64,000 nt of DNA, taken from Tetzosporium hominis. GTDB lineage: Bacteria > Bacillota > Bacilli > Bacillales_A > Planococcaceae. A model generated the notes under the pieces. The model worked only from the letters and a program-made list of their open reading frames with translations, was not told where the DNA came from and made no database searches. Below, in pieces: positions 26,971-36,289 of the stretch (positions within the stretch are counted from its first letter, which is position 1; each line of letters starts with the position of its first letter). The translations under genes and the position numbers were made by a program. The stretch is from positions 124,001-188,000 of the forward strand of contig NZ_NOKQ01000196.1 of the NCBI RefSeq assembly GCF_002265435.1, given 5' to 3'.

Positions 26971-28056
26971 TTACACACTGTAATCAATGCCTTCTTCAGA
27001 TAAAGGTTCTCTTTCGGTTTCATCCTGTTCAAGCGAACCATGGTTTCTAGGGTGCTGTTTCCGAGCCTCTGCTTGTTGTTCTCGAGCCTGTTGTTGAGGG
27101 GCCTCTTTTTCTTCTCGCCATTCTATCTCAAATGCTTCTATGGCAACTCCTTGGTCTAGGAGTTGTTGACGAAGTTGAGGCAACTGAAGCTCTAGTACAT
27201 CTTTTGCAAGGTGTGATGAAGTAATCATCTTGGCCGTAACTTGACCTTCTTCAACGGATACCATTAAGTCAATATGTCCTAAATGTTCAGGAAAGATTTG
27301 AATACGGAATGTCCCTCCTGAAGCAGCTGCTACATCTTTGATAGGAGTCAAAATAACCCTAGGCACTTCTTGTCTGAGCTGTTGCTGAAGATCCGGTACC
27401 TCTTCTGGGAGACGCAGTTCAATTACAGGCAAAGCCTGTGGTTCACTGACTTGCTCGCTCTGCTGAATAACTAGTGGTGCTTGTACTGGCTCGGGTTGTA
27501 AAGTGCGGAGCGGTGAATTAGATTCCAGTTTGTGCTCTTCTATGTAAATTTTCTGTGAGGAAATCTTTTCAGCCTGCTTCCCTTGTTCGGTAAGAATCAA
27601 ATTGCTTTCTATTTTTTTTAAATCTTCCCCCTCAAATCGCTCGGAACGAACGAATAAAGGTGCAGAAGGAAGTGGAACAGTAGGTTCCGGCAAGTCCACC
27701 ACTGTGACGGGACGTCTTGGCAACTCAACAAAGAATTCAGGAAGTGGTAGTGGCAAAGGTTTAGGTACTAGTTTTAAATCAAGTTCCGGTTCCGCGGTTT
27801 TTACAAAGTCGGAAAAAGAGTGTTCGACTGGAATGTCTTCCTGCTTCACATCAGAAGTTTCTTCTACGACCGCTTCATCCACTAATGCCTCTTCCGTATT
27901 CTCAGAGCTGACCTCGTTCTCTGTGAACGCTGGTACTTGTAATTCCGTAAATAATGCTTGAAAAAGAGAAGTCCCTTCAAGCGTATCGGAGCTCTTTGCT
28001 GAAGTGGCATGTTTTAGAGGCACACTACATAAAAAATCTAAATTGGATAGTTTCAT
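26971..28056 (-). CDS. fliK: Flagellar hook-length control protein FliK
   Basis: The 361-residue protein has a low-complexity Pro/Glu/Val-rich N-terminal ruler region and a folded C-terminal Flg_hook domain (GTFRIQIFPEHLGHIDLMVS, LELQLPQLRQQLLDQG), then a charged tail. It measures hook length and triggers the FlhB switch. Its position between fliJ and flgD is standard. Confidence 0.9.
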   Translation of the reverse strand: MKLSNLDFLCSVPLKHATSAKSSDTLEGTSLFQALFTELQVPAFTENEVSSENTEEALVDEAVVEETSDVKQEDIPVEHSFSDFVKTAEPELDLKLVPKPLPLPLPEFFVELPRRPVTVVDLPEPTVPLPSAPLFVRSERFEGEDLKKIESNLILTEQGKQAEKISSQKIYIEEHKLESNSPLRTLQPEPVQAPLVIQQSEQVSEPQALPVIELRLPEEVPDLQQQLRQEVPRVILTPIKDVAAASGGTFRIQIFPEHLGHIDLMVSVEEGQVTAKMITSSHLAKDVLELQLPQLRQQLLDQGVAIEAFEIEWREEKEAPQQQAREQQAEARKQHPRNHGSLEQDETEREPLSEEGIDYSV

Positions 28057-28493
28057 CGGTCAGCTCCTAAACGGAGAAGGGTCATCTCATCCGCAATTTT
28101 TTGTTCTGCTTGAGTCCTTTCGGTATGAAAGAGCTGCTGCGCTTTTTCTTTTAAACGGTCCCATTTCTTTGTCTCACTTGATGCTTCAAGTACCTTTTGT
28201 TCGGCAAGAGTAACTTGCTGATTCATCTGATCTTGTTGGAATCTAGCAAGCTGGAGCTGCTGATACATGTAAAGTTCGTGTTGATAGTACTGCTGCAACT
28301 GTTGGACTCGAATCCCTTGTTGCACTTGTTGCTGTTTTTGCAACTCTAACTCTTGTAGCGTTAGATCAATCTGATTTGTTTCGTGATCGACTTCGTCCGC
28401 TCGTTTTCGAATGGTCGACAATTCGCCTTCGACGGCTTTCTTTTGAACTTCTCGAACATCTAAGATGCGTTGGTATTTGTAGTGAAATGTCAT
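28053..28493 (-). CDS. fliJ: Flagellar export chaperone FliJ
   Basis: The 146-residue, Gln- and Glu-rich all-helical coiled coil (FHYKYQRILDVREVQKKAVE start) has the length and position of FliJ, the central stalk of the FliI ATPase ring. It overlaps both fliI and fliK by four bases. Confidence 0.9.
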   Translation of the reverse strand: MTFHYKYQRILDVREVQKKAVEGELSTIRKRADEVDHETNQIDLTLQELELQKQQQVQQGIRVQQLQQYYQHELYMYQQLQLARFQQDQMNQQVTLAEQKVLEASSETKKWDRLKEKAQQLFHTERTQAEQKIADEMTLLRLGADR

Positions 28494-29815
28494 GATGCAT
28501 TTCCTCCAAACTCTCGAATCAAAGTTTCACGTGTCTCATCAAACGGTGCTGGAGCATCTCTTTCTTGAACTAGGAATTGTCGGATGGCTGGGTAGAGTTG
28601 GACCGCTTCATCCAGCTCCGGCTGTCCTCCTGGCCTATAAGCACCAATTGCGAGTAAATCTTCCGCTTGTTGATAAGTAGCTAGCAAACGCTTTAAGCGA
28701 CGTGCGCTATGACGATGAGCGGGTAATACCAGTTCATCCATCAAACGACTGACACTAGCACTGACGTCAATGGCAGGAAACAATCCTTTTTGAGCGATTT
28801 GACGACTCAACACGATATGCCCATCTAAGATGCCTCGAACAGCATCAGCAATAGGTTCATTGAAGTCATCACCGTCCACTAGAACTGTATAGATGGCTGT
28901 GATAGCTCCTTTACTTGCTGTTCCCGAACGCTCCAGTAGCTGTGGCAACTTGGTAAAGACGCTTGGTGTGTAGCCTTTCGTTGTAGGAGGCTCACCAATT
29001 GCTAAACCAAGTTCTCGTTGAGCCATCGCAAATCGAGTGACGCTGTCCATCAACAACAGCACTTGGTGACCTTGATCTCTAAAATACTCAGCAATGGTAG
29101 TGGCGGTAGATGCCCCCTTGATGCGTTGAAGTGGTGACTGGTCTGATGTGACTGCAACAACGACCGATTTCTGACGCATTTCGGGACTCAAATCTCGCTC
29201 GATGAATTCTCGAACCTCACGTCCTCGCTCTCCAATCAAACCTATGACTACGATGTCCGCTTCCGTTTGTCGCGCAATCATACCAAGGAGTGTACTCTTT
29301 CCGACACCACTCCCTGCGAAAAGGCCAATTCGTTGCCCCTTGCCGACAGTCAACAAGCCATCGATTGCTTTGACACCGAGTTCTAAAGGTTCATGAATCC
29401 TTGGCCGTGATAGAGGCGGTGGAGGCGAACGATCTGTTTTCACAGGAACTAAGCCAGCAACTAGCTTTGTACTATCAAGCGGTCTACCAAATCCGTCTAC
29501 AATGGACCCTAGCAATCCTTGGCCGACTGGGATTTCTAAGGAACGATGGGTTGCAACAACAAGAGACCCTGGCCCAATTTGAGATAAGTCGCCAAATGGC
29601 ATCAGCATCAACCGATTTTCCCTAAAGCCTACGACTTCTGCTTCAACAGGTGTAGAAAAGTCATTTGGGTAGATCAAACAGATTTCTCCAATGGTCGCAT
29701 GTGGCCCTAACGATTCAACTGTCAGTCCAATGACTTGCATCACTTTTCCCTGTTTGGCCACAGACTGGACTGTTGGCAACGTATCAAGATAGGGTGTTGG
29801 ATTCCAAGTAGGCAT
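28490..29815 (-). CDS. fliI: Flagellum-specific ATPase FliI
   Basis: The protein (about 441 residues) has Walker A GSGVGKST, the F/V-type ATPase signature near PAIDVSASVSRL, and GERGREVREFIE. It energises and orders export with FliH and FliJ. The ATG at 29815 lies seven bases from GAGGAG; an ATG at 29821 is too close. It overlaps the end of fliH by 32 bases. Confidence 0.95.
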   Translation of the reverse strand: MPTWNPTPYLDTLPTVQSVAKQGKVMQVIGLTVESLGPHATIGEICLIYPNDFSTPVEAEVVGFRENRLMLMPFGDLSQIGPGSLVVATHRSLEIPVGQGLLGSIVDGFGRPLDSTKLVAGLVPVKTDRSPPPPLSRPRIHEPLELGVKAIDGLLTVGKGQRIGLFAGSGVGKSTLLGMIARQTEADIVVIGLIGERGREVREFIERDLSPEMRQKSVVVAVTSDQSPLQRIKGASTATTIAEYFRDQGHQVLLLMDSVTRFAMAQRELGLAIGEPPTTKGYTPSVFTKLPQLLERSGTASKGAITAIYTVLVDGDDFNEPIADAVRGILDGHIVLSRQIAQKGLFPAIDVSASVSRLMDELVLPAHRHSARRLKRLLATYQQAEDLLAIGAYRPGGQPELDEAVQLYPAIRQFLVQERDAPAPFDETRETLIREFGGNAS

Positions 29816-30560
29816 CAACATTCTCCTCGGCGAGTGTCATGAAAATCGTTTTGATTTCACTTAGTTGACTATCTATTCGAGCGTCATAGCGACTTGCCTG
29901 GGTATGAATCATGACGTCTCCCCTGTTCAGTTCCTTCACAGGCAACAAGACAAATGGTGTGAAGGCAGGCAGCAGACTCTCTAATTCTTCTCGTTGTTCT
30001 TTGATCCACTCAAAGTCTTCGAGAGACACATGAAGCGTGACTTCTTGCGCATCTTCCACTAGTTTTAAGTGTTTTTTAACAAGTTCTTTTACAAGGTGTG
30101 GCTCTACTTGCAAGGCTTTTCCAACTAGCTTTCGTGCAAGAGCAGTAGACATCTCAATCAACTGGTGTTCCGCTTGAAGGACATAACGCTTCCGTTCTTC
30201 TACCAGCTGTTGCATAGCATTATGAACTTGAGTCAGTTGAGCGCTTAAAATAGCTTGTGCTTGCTGTTCAGCTTGTTCTTTCCCGTTTGCAAAACCTTGT
30301 TCCCAAGCCGCATCCTTTAATTTTTCAGCAAGCTCTTGTGTTTCTCTTTCTGTCTGTTGAAGTGCCTGCTCGCGATCCTCAACAAGCTGCATGCGGAGCT
30401 GATCAATCTCTCGGAGGAGCTCATCTCTTAGTTGTTCAGGTGATTTGAAAGTTTCTGCATGAGCCACATCCAAAGCTTGCTGCCCGCCAGACCAGACGAT
30501 AGGAATCTCTTTTGTTTCCAAAGGTGTATTATGGATACGGACGACATTACGCAATGACAT
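29784..30560 (-). CDS. fliH: Flagellar assembly protein FliH
   Basis: The product (about 258 residues) has a Gln/Glu-rich helical N-terminal half and a C-terminal domain (LIEMSTALARKLVGKALQVE, LVKELVKKHLKLV) typical of FliH/YscL, the stator-like partner of FliI. The ATG at 30560 inside the fliG end has AAGGAG close upstream; a TTG 6 bp later is an alternative. The order fliG-fliH-fliI is standard. Confidence 0.88.
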   Translation of the reverse strand: MSLRNVVRIHNTPLETKEIPIVWSGGQQALDVAHAETFKSPEQLRDELLREIDQLRMQLVEDREQALQQTERETQELAEKLKDAAWEQGFANGKEQAEQQAQAILSAQLTQVHNAMQQLVEERKRYVLQAEHQLIEMSTALARKLVGKALQVEPHLVKELVKKHLKLVEDAQEVTLHVSLEDFEWIKEQREELESLLPAFTPFVLLPVKELNRGDVMIHTQASRYDARIDSQLSEIKTIFMTLAEENVDAYLESNTLS

Positions 30561-31575
30561 CCTCTCCTTCAGCATCTGGACGTGCAATGACGATATCCCC
30601 TTGCTGCTCCAGCTGTCTTACGATGGATACAATGGCAGCTTGAGCTTCTTCAACTTCTTTCAGTTTCAATGGTCCTGTCATCTCAAGTTCTTCTAACACA
30701 GTTTCCGCTCGTCTAGTTGAAATGGATTTCAACAACAATGTACGAAGCTCTTCATCAGTCACTTTGAGAGCCTTCACAAGGTCTTCGTCATTCACTTCCT
30801 GCATCACACGTTGCAGCGAACGTGCATCTAGTAACGGTAGATTTTCAAACACAAACATCTTTTGTCGGATCTTGGTTACAAGTAACGGATCTTGTTGCTC
30901 CAGACTTTCTAAAATAGAGCGTTCCGTAGAGCGATCCACTTGATTCAATAAAGTCACAATAGAGTCAAGTCCGTCATAATCACGAATCTTGCCTGAACTA
31001 GAAGTCGACAGCTTCGCTTCAATAACTCTCTCAATTTCTCCCATGATTTCATACGATGGCGGCGTTAGTTTTGCGATACGCTTGGCAACATCTACACGTT
31101 TTGCCGGTTCAAGAAGTGAGAGAATTGCAGAGGCTTTCAGACTCTCTAACTGCGACAACACCACTGCAATTGTTTGGGGATGCTCGTCTCGTACAGATAA
31201 ATAAAGACTATGGGTATCCACTGAACGTGCAAACTGGAAAGGCTTTGGTTTTGCTTTCGTTGTAATTCGGGTGATGACTTCCTTCGCCTTGTCAGTTCCA
31301 AGTGCTTTTTCAAGCACTTCATGTGCGTAGTCTATTCCACCTTCATCGATGTACTCTTCAGCGACCATGATGTCATAAAACTCATCAATGACGTAGCGAG
31401 TCTGACTGCTCTTTAGATGCCGTACTTTAGCAATCTCCATAGACAACAAATCAATTTCTGATTCACTCAAATGCTTAAAAATTTCAGCGGATGAATCAGG
31501 ACCAAGGCCGACCATCAAAATAGCGGCTTTCTGAATCCCCTTCAGTTGTTGCGTTCCACTAGTTGCTGCTCCCAT
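30547..31575 (-). CDS. fliG: Flagellar motor switch protein FliG
   Basis: The protein (about 342 residues) has the three FliG domains. The torque helix region includes DARSLQRVMQEVNDEDLVKA and LRTLLLKSISTRRAETVLEE, with charged residues that meet MotA. The EHPQTIAVVLSQLE motif of the middle domain is present. The ATG at 31575 (or 31578) follows AAAGGAG. Confidence 0.95.
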   Translation of the reverse strand: MGAATSGTQQLKGIQKAAILMVGLGPDSSAEIFKHLSESEIDLLSMEIAKVRHLKSSQTRYVIDEFYDIMVAEEYIDEGGIDYAHEVLEKALGTDKAKEVITRITTKAKPKPFQFARSVDTHSLYLSVRDEHPQTIAVVLSQLESLKASAILSLLEPAKRVDVAKRIAKLTPPSYEIMGEIERVIEAKLSTSSSGKIRDYDGLDSIVTLLNQVDRSTERSILESLEQQDPLLVTKIRQKMFVFENLPLLDARSLQRVMQEVNDEDLVKALKVTDEELRTLLLKSISTRRAETVLEELEMTGPLKLKEVEEAQAAIVSIVRQLEQQGDIVIARPDAEGEDVIA

Positions 31576-31588
31576 CATGTCACTCCTT

Positions 31589-33205
31589 TTACTTATCCGT
31601 CATCCAAGCACGTAATAATTTCGCAAAGTCATCTGGTTGATTTTTAGCCAAACGCTCGATAGTGTCTCGTTTAGGATTTGCCCGTGCTTCGATTGCCAGT
31701 TCTTCTGCCACTTTGGTCTCAAGCTGTTGAATGGCTTCTTGCTCCATCTCTTCGAAGAATTCCTCTTCTTTCCGTTTTCGGATCCGGCCAATTACAATAA
31801 AGGCTATGATTACCAGAATAAGTAAAAGCACGCCACCGACGATGTATACATAAGGATTTTGTAAAAGCTTAGCAGTTGTAAATGGATTTTCATCCGGCAC
31901 GGTTTCTTGTTTCCCTAAAAACTCTGTAGCAAATACAGTAACTCGATCATCTACATTCAATTCTTCTTGTGGAATATCATTTAAGCTTAAAGAAGCCGCT
32001 ACGATATTAGATACCAGACTTCTCACCTCTCCTATCAGTTCAGGAGAAAGACTTGTGGGGTCTGTCGCTACAGGCGGTTCAATTCCAATATTGACGGTCA
32101 AATCATCAATGATATATGGATTTTTTTCAATTTGACGCTGGATTCGATTAATTTCACGATTAATTCGTTCTTCTGTTCGTTCTGAGTCACTTGTTTCTGC
32201 GCCGTCCACACCAGGGAAGTTCGGTATTTCTCCTTCGCCTGTGCCTGTTGCGTCCTCTGCAGCAGCACTTTCACCGCTATACGACTCCACGATTCTCTCG
32301 ACACTGATATCAAGACCTTCGTTCGTCTCTTCAATCGGTGCTTCTACTAAATTCTCTTCTCGCTTTTCGGTCGTAAAATCAACACTTGCTGTCACAGACA
32401 CGATTACTTTGTCTTGTCCTAATAGCATGCCCAGCATTTGTTGAATTTCACGCTGGATATCCGTTTCAATCCCTTGTCGAACTTCTCGTTGCTGTTGGTA
32501 AATCGATAAAGTCGTATTGGCTTCGCCTTCGTTTTGCACTTCGTAAACTTGTCCGTTCTGATCCATAATAACGATTTCTTCAGGAGGCAGATTCGGGACG
32601 CTCTTGCTAATCAAGTGGTACAGACCATTTACTTGACCTTGCTCGAGATAAAAGCCTGGGTCACTTCGAAGGACAATGGATGCACTTGCCGTCTTAGTCT
32701 CTTCACTGATCCAAATGGACTCTTTAGGAAGGGTGATCATGACATTCGCATCCTGGACTCCTTCGATTTGACGAATCAAATTCGAAATTTCTGTCTGCAT
32801 TGCGTCTCGTTCTACGACGTCAAAGTGCCTATCGGTCATCCCCATCCCCATGTTTTCACTGAAGATGCTGTAGCTGACACTACCATTTCTCGGAATACCT
32901 TCAGCCGCTAGAGCTAGTTTCAATTCATTCACTTGTTCTTTAGGGACACTAAGGGATGTTCCGTCGGCTGCCACATCTACCGGAATGCCCCGTTCTTCGA
33001 TAGCCGCTTTCACTTCTCCCGCTTCGGCAGGCGTCAAATTGTTATACAAAACAGTCATCGGTGTACGAGTCATGAAAAATAAAAGAATCGACAAGATGAG
33101 TAACGATCCAAAGAAAGCAATCAAGCCGATGTTTCGAGTTTTAGGTGGAATGCCACTCCAGGCACTTTTAAATTTTGTTAGAAGTTGTTGCATCTGCTCT
33201 TTCAT
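31589..33205 (-). CDS. fliF: Flagellar MS-ring protein FliF
   Basis: The product (about 538 residues) has two membrane helices (N-terminal NIGLIAFFGSLLILSILLFF and C-terminal YVYIVGGVLLLILVIIAFIV) around ring-building motifs (TVLYNNLTPAEAGEVKAAIE, SYSIFSENMGMGMTDRHFDV). It builds the MS ring and holds FliG at its C-terminus. The ATG at 33205 was preferred to a GTG at 33229 that lacks a ribosome binding site; the choice is not certain. Confidence 0.93.
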   Translation of the reverse strand: MKEQMQQLLTKFKSAWSGIPPKTRNIGLIAFFGSLLILSILLFFMTRTPMTVLYNNLTPAEAGEVKAAIEERGIPVDVAADGTSLSVPKEQVNELKLALAAEGIPRNGSVSYSIFSENMGMGMTDRHFDVVERDAMQTEISNLIRQIEGVQDANVMITLPKESIWISEETKTASASIVLRSDPGFYLEQGQVNGLYHLISKSVPNLPPEEIVIMDQNGQVYEVQNEGEANTTLSIYQQQREVRQGIETDIQREIQQMLGMLLGQDKVIVSVTASVDFTTEKREENLVEAPIEETNEGLDISVERIVESYSGESAAAEDATGTGEGEIPNFPGVDGAETSDSERTEERINREINRIQRQIEKNPYIIDDLTVNIGIEPPVATDPTSLSPELIGEVRSLVSNIVAASLSLNDIPQEELNVDDRVTVFATEFLGKQETVPDENPFTTAKLLQNPYVYIVGGVLLLILVIIAFIVIGRIRKRKEEEFFEEMEQEAIQQLETKVAEELAIEARANPKRDTIERLAKNQPDDFAKLLRAWMTDK

Positions 33206-33229
33206 ATGGCTGTCACTACCTACCTTCAC

Positions 33230-33526
33230 CTAGACTTGCATTCTCATTACTTCTTGGTAGGCTTCTACCATCTTGTTCCTTACTTGCATGGTCAGTTCAA
33301 GAGATAGGCTCGCTTTTTGAGCGGCTATCATCACGTCATGAACATTTTCTACGTTTCCGTTAACCAATCCAGCTGTCATCTGGTCGGATAATTTTTGAGC
33401 CTGGTCCACTTGTTGAATCGATTGCGTTAATAAATTCTGAAAGCCGGTGCCGGCTACTTTTACATCAGGTGGTTTAATAAAATTTGGTTGCAAAAATGAT
33501 GGATCCATCCCTTGAATCGGATTCAT
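33230..33526 (-). CDS. fliE: Flagellar hook-basal body protein FliE
   Basis: The 98-residue protein shows the FliE pattern [40 protein letters not shown] and an end of the type [11 protein letters not shown]. It links the MS ring to the rod. It lies between flgC and fliF, as usual. Confidence 0.94.
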   Translation of the reverse strand: MNPIQGMDPSFLQPNFIKPPDVKVAGTGFQNLLTQSIQQVDQAQKLSDQMTAGLVNGNVENVHDVMIAAQKASLSLELTMQVRNKMVEAYQEVMRMQV

Positions 33527-33538
33527 GTTGTTGTCTCC

Positions 33539-33976
33539 TTACTTTCCAATTTCCAAAGCTTTCATAAACATTCCTTTAGAAGCATTAAATGCCGTTACAT
33601 TTGCTTCGTACGAACGAGTTGCAGACATTAAATCCACCATTTCTTTTAAAGGATCAACGTTCGGCATCAGCACATAGCCTGCTTCATTTGCATCTGGATG
33701 TTCAGGATCAAATACTTGTTGAAAAGGAGTATCATCTCCTTTGATTCGGTCTATAGTAACACCAGTAGTTACACTCCGAGTGCCCATAGCTGTATGTAAA
33801 CGTTGTTCAAAGCTTTCAAGCTCTACAATTTTTCTGCGATACGGAACCCATTCTCCGTCTACTAAACTTCCTCTAGTCGTCTCGGCATTTGCGATGTTTG
33901 ACGAGACGACATCCATGCGTAACCGGTTAACTGTTAGCCCCGAGGCACTTGCATTCATTCCCCCAAATAAGCTCAT
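33539..33976 (-). CDS. flgC: Flagellar basal-body rod protein FlgC
   Basis: The 145-residue protein has the rod motif near the start (GMNASASGLTVNRLRMDVVS, SNIANAETTR) and the C-terminal partner (PLKEMVDLMSATRSYEANVT). It is a proximal rod subunit, second gene of the operon. Confidence 0.95.
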   Translation of the reverse strand: MSLFGGMNASASGLTVNRLRMDVVSSNIANAETTRGSLVDGEWVPYRRKIVELESFEQRLHTAMGTRSVTTGVTIDRIKGDDTPFQQVFDPEHPDANEAGYVLMPNVDPLKEMVDLMSATRSYEANVTAFNASKGMFMKALEIGK

Positions 33977-33981
33977 TACTA

Positions 33982-34380
33982 CTACTTCCCTTCGTTAATG
34001 ACAGAACGTAGAGTTGAGAACTTCCCACTAATTCTTTCTGTCATAGCATTGTACCAAAGCTGATTTTTTGCGAGCTCCGCCATCTCAAGGTCGATATCTA
34101 CGTTATTACCATTTGGTTGGCGTTGCGTTGTATGTAGGGTTTCCAATTTGATTCCAGAAGCAGAACTTTTGGAAAACGAAATATGTCGTGGATCGGTACG
34201 ATGTGTTGGTAGAGATCCAGATGAAAGTTGATTCTCTAAAACTGATTGAAACGATACACGTTGTGCTTTGTAATTAGGTGTATCGACATTGGCAATGTTA
34301 GCCGCGTAGGTTTTTTGTTTTAGAGCAGATGCCTGTAAACCATGTTCCAATTGGCTGATAACTGGTGAAAAAAGATTCAT
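33982..34380 (-). CDS. flgB: Flagellar basal-body rod protein FlgB, first gene of the operon
   Basis: The product (132 residues) has the rod motif LKQKTYAANIANVDTPNYKA and a C-terminal helix (LEMAELAKNQLWYNAMTERI). It is the first gene of the 26-gene flagellar operon. The ATG at 34380 has GGAAGGA nine bases upstream; a TTG at 34389 overlaps this site. Confidence 0.94.
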   Translation of the reverse strand: MNLFSPVISQLEHGLQASALKQKTYAANIANVDTPNYKAQRVSFQSVLENQLSSGSLPTHRTDPRHISFSKSSASGIKLETLHTTQRQPNGNNVDIDLEMAELAKNQLWYNAMTERISGKFSTLRSVINEGK

Positions 34381-34404
34381 TCCCTTCAATCCTTCCGCCT
34401 AAAA

Positions 34405-34413
34405 ATCATAACA
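34405..34413 (-). promoter_or_regulatory. Candidate extended -10 promoter element for the flgB operon
   Basis: TGTTATGAT on the minus strand is a good extended -10 element placed to start transcription about 18 bases before the flgB ATG. No good -35 is visible, so this is weak. No sigma-D motif was found on either strand of the flgB-flhO gap. Confidence 0.35.
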
Positions 34414-34623
34414 TATGTCACGTTTCGTAATTTTTCGTCATTTAGATTTAATCTTTATGTAACATTGCAAAATGAATAGTACCATAAATAAAAGTAATTT
34501 TGTGTAGGACTATGGATGTGAAATTTTTAAAATTGTGAAAAAAATCCTATTTTTTCATGGGAATGTGCTATTCTTTTTATTAATATGAGGTAGTGATTTG
34601 AACGATTTGGAGGGTATTAGAGT

Positions 34624-35388
34624 ATGTTTAGAGGTCTATATGCAGCTACATCAGGAATGATGGCCTATAACCGACAACAACAAGTGTTAACAAATAATTT
34701 GTCGAATGCTATCACACCAGGTTATAAAAACGACATTACGGCTTTTCGATCTTTTCCACAACAACTAATCGAAAAAATGGGAGGCCCTTCTTCTCTGGCT
34801 ACTCAAGCTGGAACTCTTAGTCTTGGTACATATGCTCAAGAAGCGATTCCACAATTTACACAAGGAATGATGAAAGCAACTTCAAATCCTACAGATTTTG
34901 CTTTGCAATCCCCTACACTTGTATTTCAAGTACGGACTGCAAATGATGAGATCCGGTATACCCAAAATGGCCAGTTTATTGTGGACCAACAAGGTGTGTT
35001 ACGTACTGCAGCAGGAGATGAAGTAATGAACAGTGCGGGTCAACCGATAAAACTAGCATCCATGGATTTTCAAGTAGACCCACAGGGACGTATTACAGTA
35101 GAAGGACAAGCCGCTGGGCAATTGTTTATTGGTGAAGCAGAGGATCCGTTATCTCTTGTAAAAGAAGGATCGGGACTTCTTCGCTATGAAGGAGACAATG
35201 CTCCCGCTGCTGCAGAGAGTGAAGAACCTTTAGTGGCGCAGGGATATCTAGAACAATCGAACGTCGACATGACACGAGTTATGACGGATATGCTCCGCAC
35301 ATATCGTGGATTTGAATCCAACCAAAAGGTATTACAAGCCTATGATCAAAGTATGCAGAAAGCCGTAACTGAAATCGGACGCATTTAG
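34624..35388 (+). CDS. flhO: Flagellar basal-body rod protein FlhO (FlgF/FlgG-like)
   Basis: The 254-residue protein has the rod/hook motif (MFRGLYAATSGMMAYNRQQQ, LSNAITPGYK) and the C-terminal counterpart (NVDMTRVMTDMLRTYRGFES). It resembles B. subtilis FlhO, a distal rod protein. GGAGGGTATTAGAGT precedes the ATG. It is divergent from flgB, rather than distant from it as in Bacillus. Confidence 0.9.
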   Translation: MFRGLYAATSGMMAYNRQQQVLTNNLSNAITPGYKNDITAFRSFPQQLIEKMGGPSSLATQAGTLSLGTYAQEAIPQFTQGMMKATSNPTDFALQSPTLVFQVRTANDEIRYTQNGQFIVDQQGVLRTAAGDEVMNSAGQPIKLASMDFQVDPQGRITVEGQAAGQLFIGEAEDPLSLVKEGSGLLRYEGDNAPAAAESEEPLVAQGYLEQSNVDMTRVMTDMLRTYRGFESNQKVLQAYDQSMQKAVTEIGRI

Positions 35389-35402
35389 GAGGAGAAAACA
35401 AG

Positions 35403-36230
35403 ATGATACAGTTATATACGGCAACTTCTTCCCTGAAACAATTGACGCAGAAAATGGATACCATTGCTCACAACATGTCCAACCTTGATACGACTGCTTA
35501 TAAAAGGCAAGATGCCCTTTTCACCGATGCTTTGAACAATGCAATGACTATGCAGGCCGGCCGTTATGAAGCAGGACGCGTCACTCCTAACGGAATTCGA
35601 ATCGGGAACGGGGCGGTCCATATGGGAACTACGTCCCTTTCGGAACAGGGCAGCTTGAAGACCACCAATCGCCAATACGATATGGCACTCATGCAAAAAG
35701 GGGTGTATTTCTCAGTAGCTTCTGGTGGGGAGACGTATTATACAAGAAGTGGAAGTCTAGACGTTGTATATAATCAAGCAGATGATCAAAATTATTTACT
35801 AACCAGCAACGGAGATAGGGTCCTTGATGCTAGTGGACAACCAATTCGGTTTGATACGGATTTAGATTCCATTCAAATTACTGATCAAGGTCAAATTATT
35901 GGACGCTACAAAAACTTAGCGAAACCCGCCACTGTTTTTAATTTGGATTTGACTCGAATTGATCGACCAAGCACTTTGACCGAATCTGGTGGAAGTCGTT
36001 TTGCTTTCACTGGAAATGTTCAGCAGATGATAGCAGATGGAAGCTTCGAACGGTTGAACGGGACGGCTCGCACGGGACTCGTTCAACAAGGCGCACTTGA
36101 GCTTTCGAATGTGGATCTTACTACGGAGACAACGGAAATGATTGCGACGCAACGGTTGATTCAGTCGACAAGTCGCGCGATTTCCTTTGCGGATGATATG
36201 CGTGGTTTAATTAATACGATTAATAAGTAA
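35403..36230 (+). CDS. flhP: Flagellar basal-body rod protein FlhP (FlgG-like)
   Basis: The 275-residue rod/hook-family protein (TATSSLKQLTQKMDTIAHNM start; NVDLTTETTEMIATQRLIQS end) pairs with FlhO in a two-gene operon. AGGAGGAGAAAACAAG precedes the ATG. It forms the distal rod beneath the hook. Confidence 0.9.
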   Translation: MIQLYTATSSLKQLTQKMDTIAHNMSNLDTTAYKRQDALFTDALNNAMTMQAGRYEAGRVTPNGIRIGNGAVHMGTTSLSEQGSLKTTNRQYDMALMQKGVYFSVASGGETYYTRSGSLDVVYNQADDQNYLLTSNGDRVLDASGQPIRFDTDLDSIQITDQGQIIGRYKNLAKPATVFNLDLTRIDRPSTLTESGGSRFAFTGNVQQMIADGSFERLNGTARTGLVQQGALELSNVDLTTETTEMIATQRLIQSTSRAISFADDMRGLINTINK

Positions 36231-36237
36231 CAGTAAA

Positions 36238-36278
36238 AGGACCGAGTCGCATAACTAGCGATTCGGTCCTTCCTATTT
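36238..36278. terminator. Terminator between convergent flhP and flgL
   Basis: AGGACCGAGTCGC pairs with GCGATTCGGTCCT around a seven-base loop, followed by TCCTATTTTT on the plus strand. It lies between convergent operons. Confidence 0.85.
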
Positions 36279-36289
36279 TTGAGGCTACT

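Noticed and set aside
34430-34620. Sigma-D promoter for flhO or flgB
   Set aside because: No CCGATA-type box occurs on either strand in the gap; only a weak extended -10 candidate was kept.
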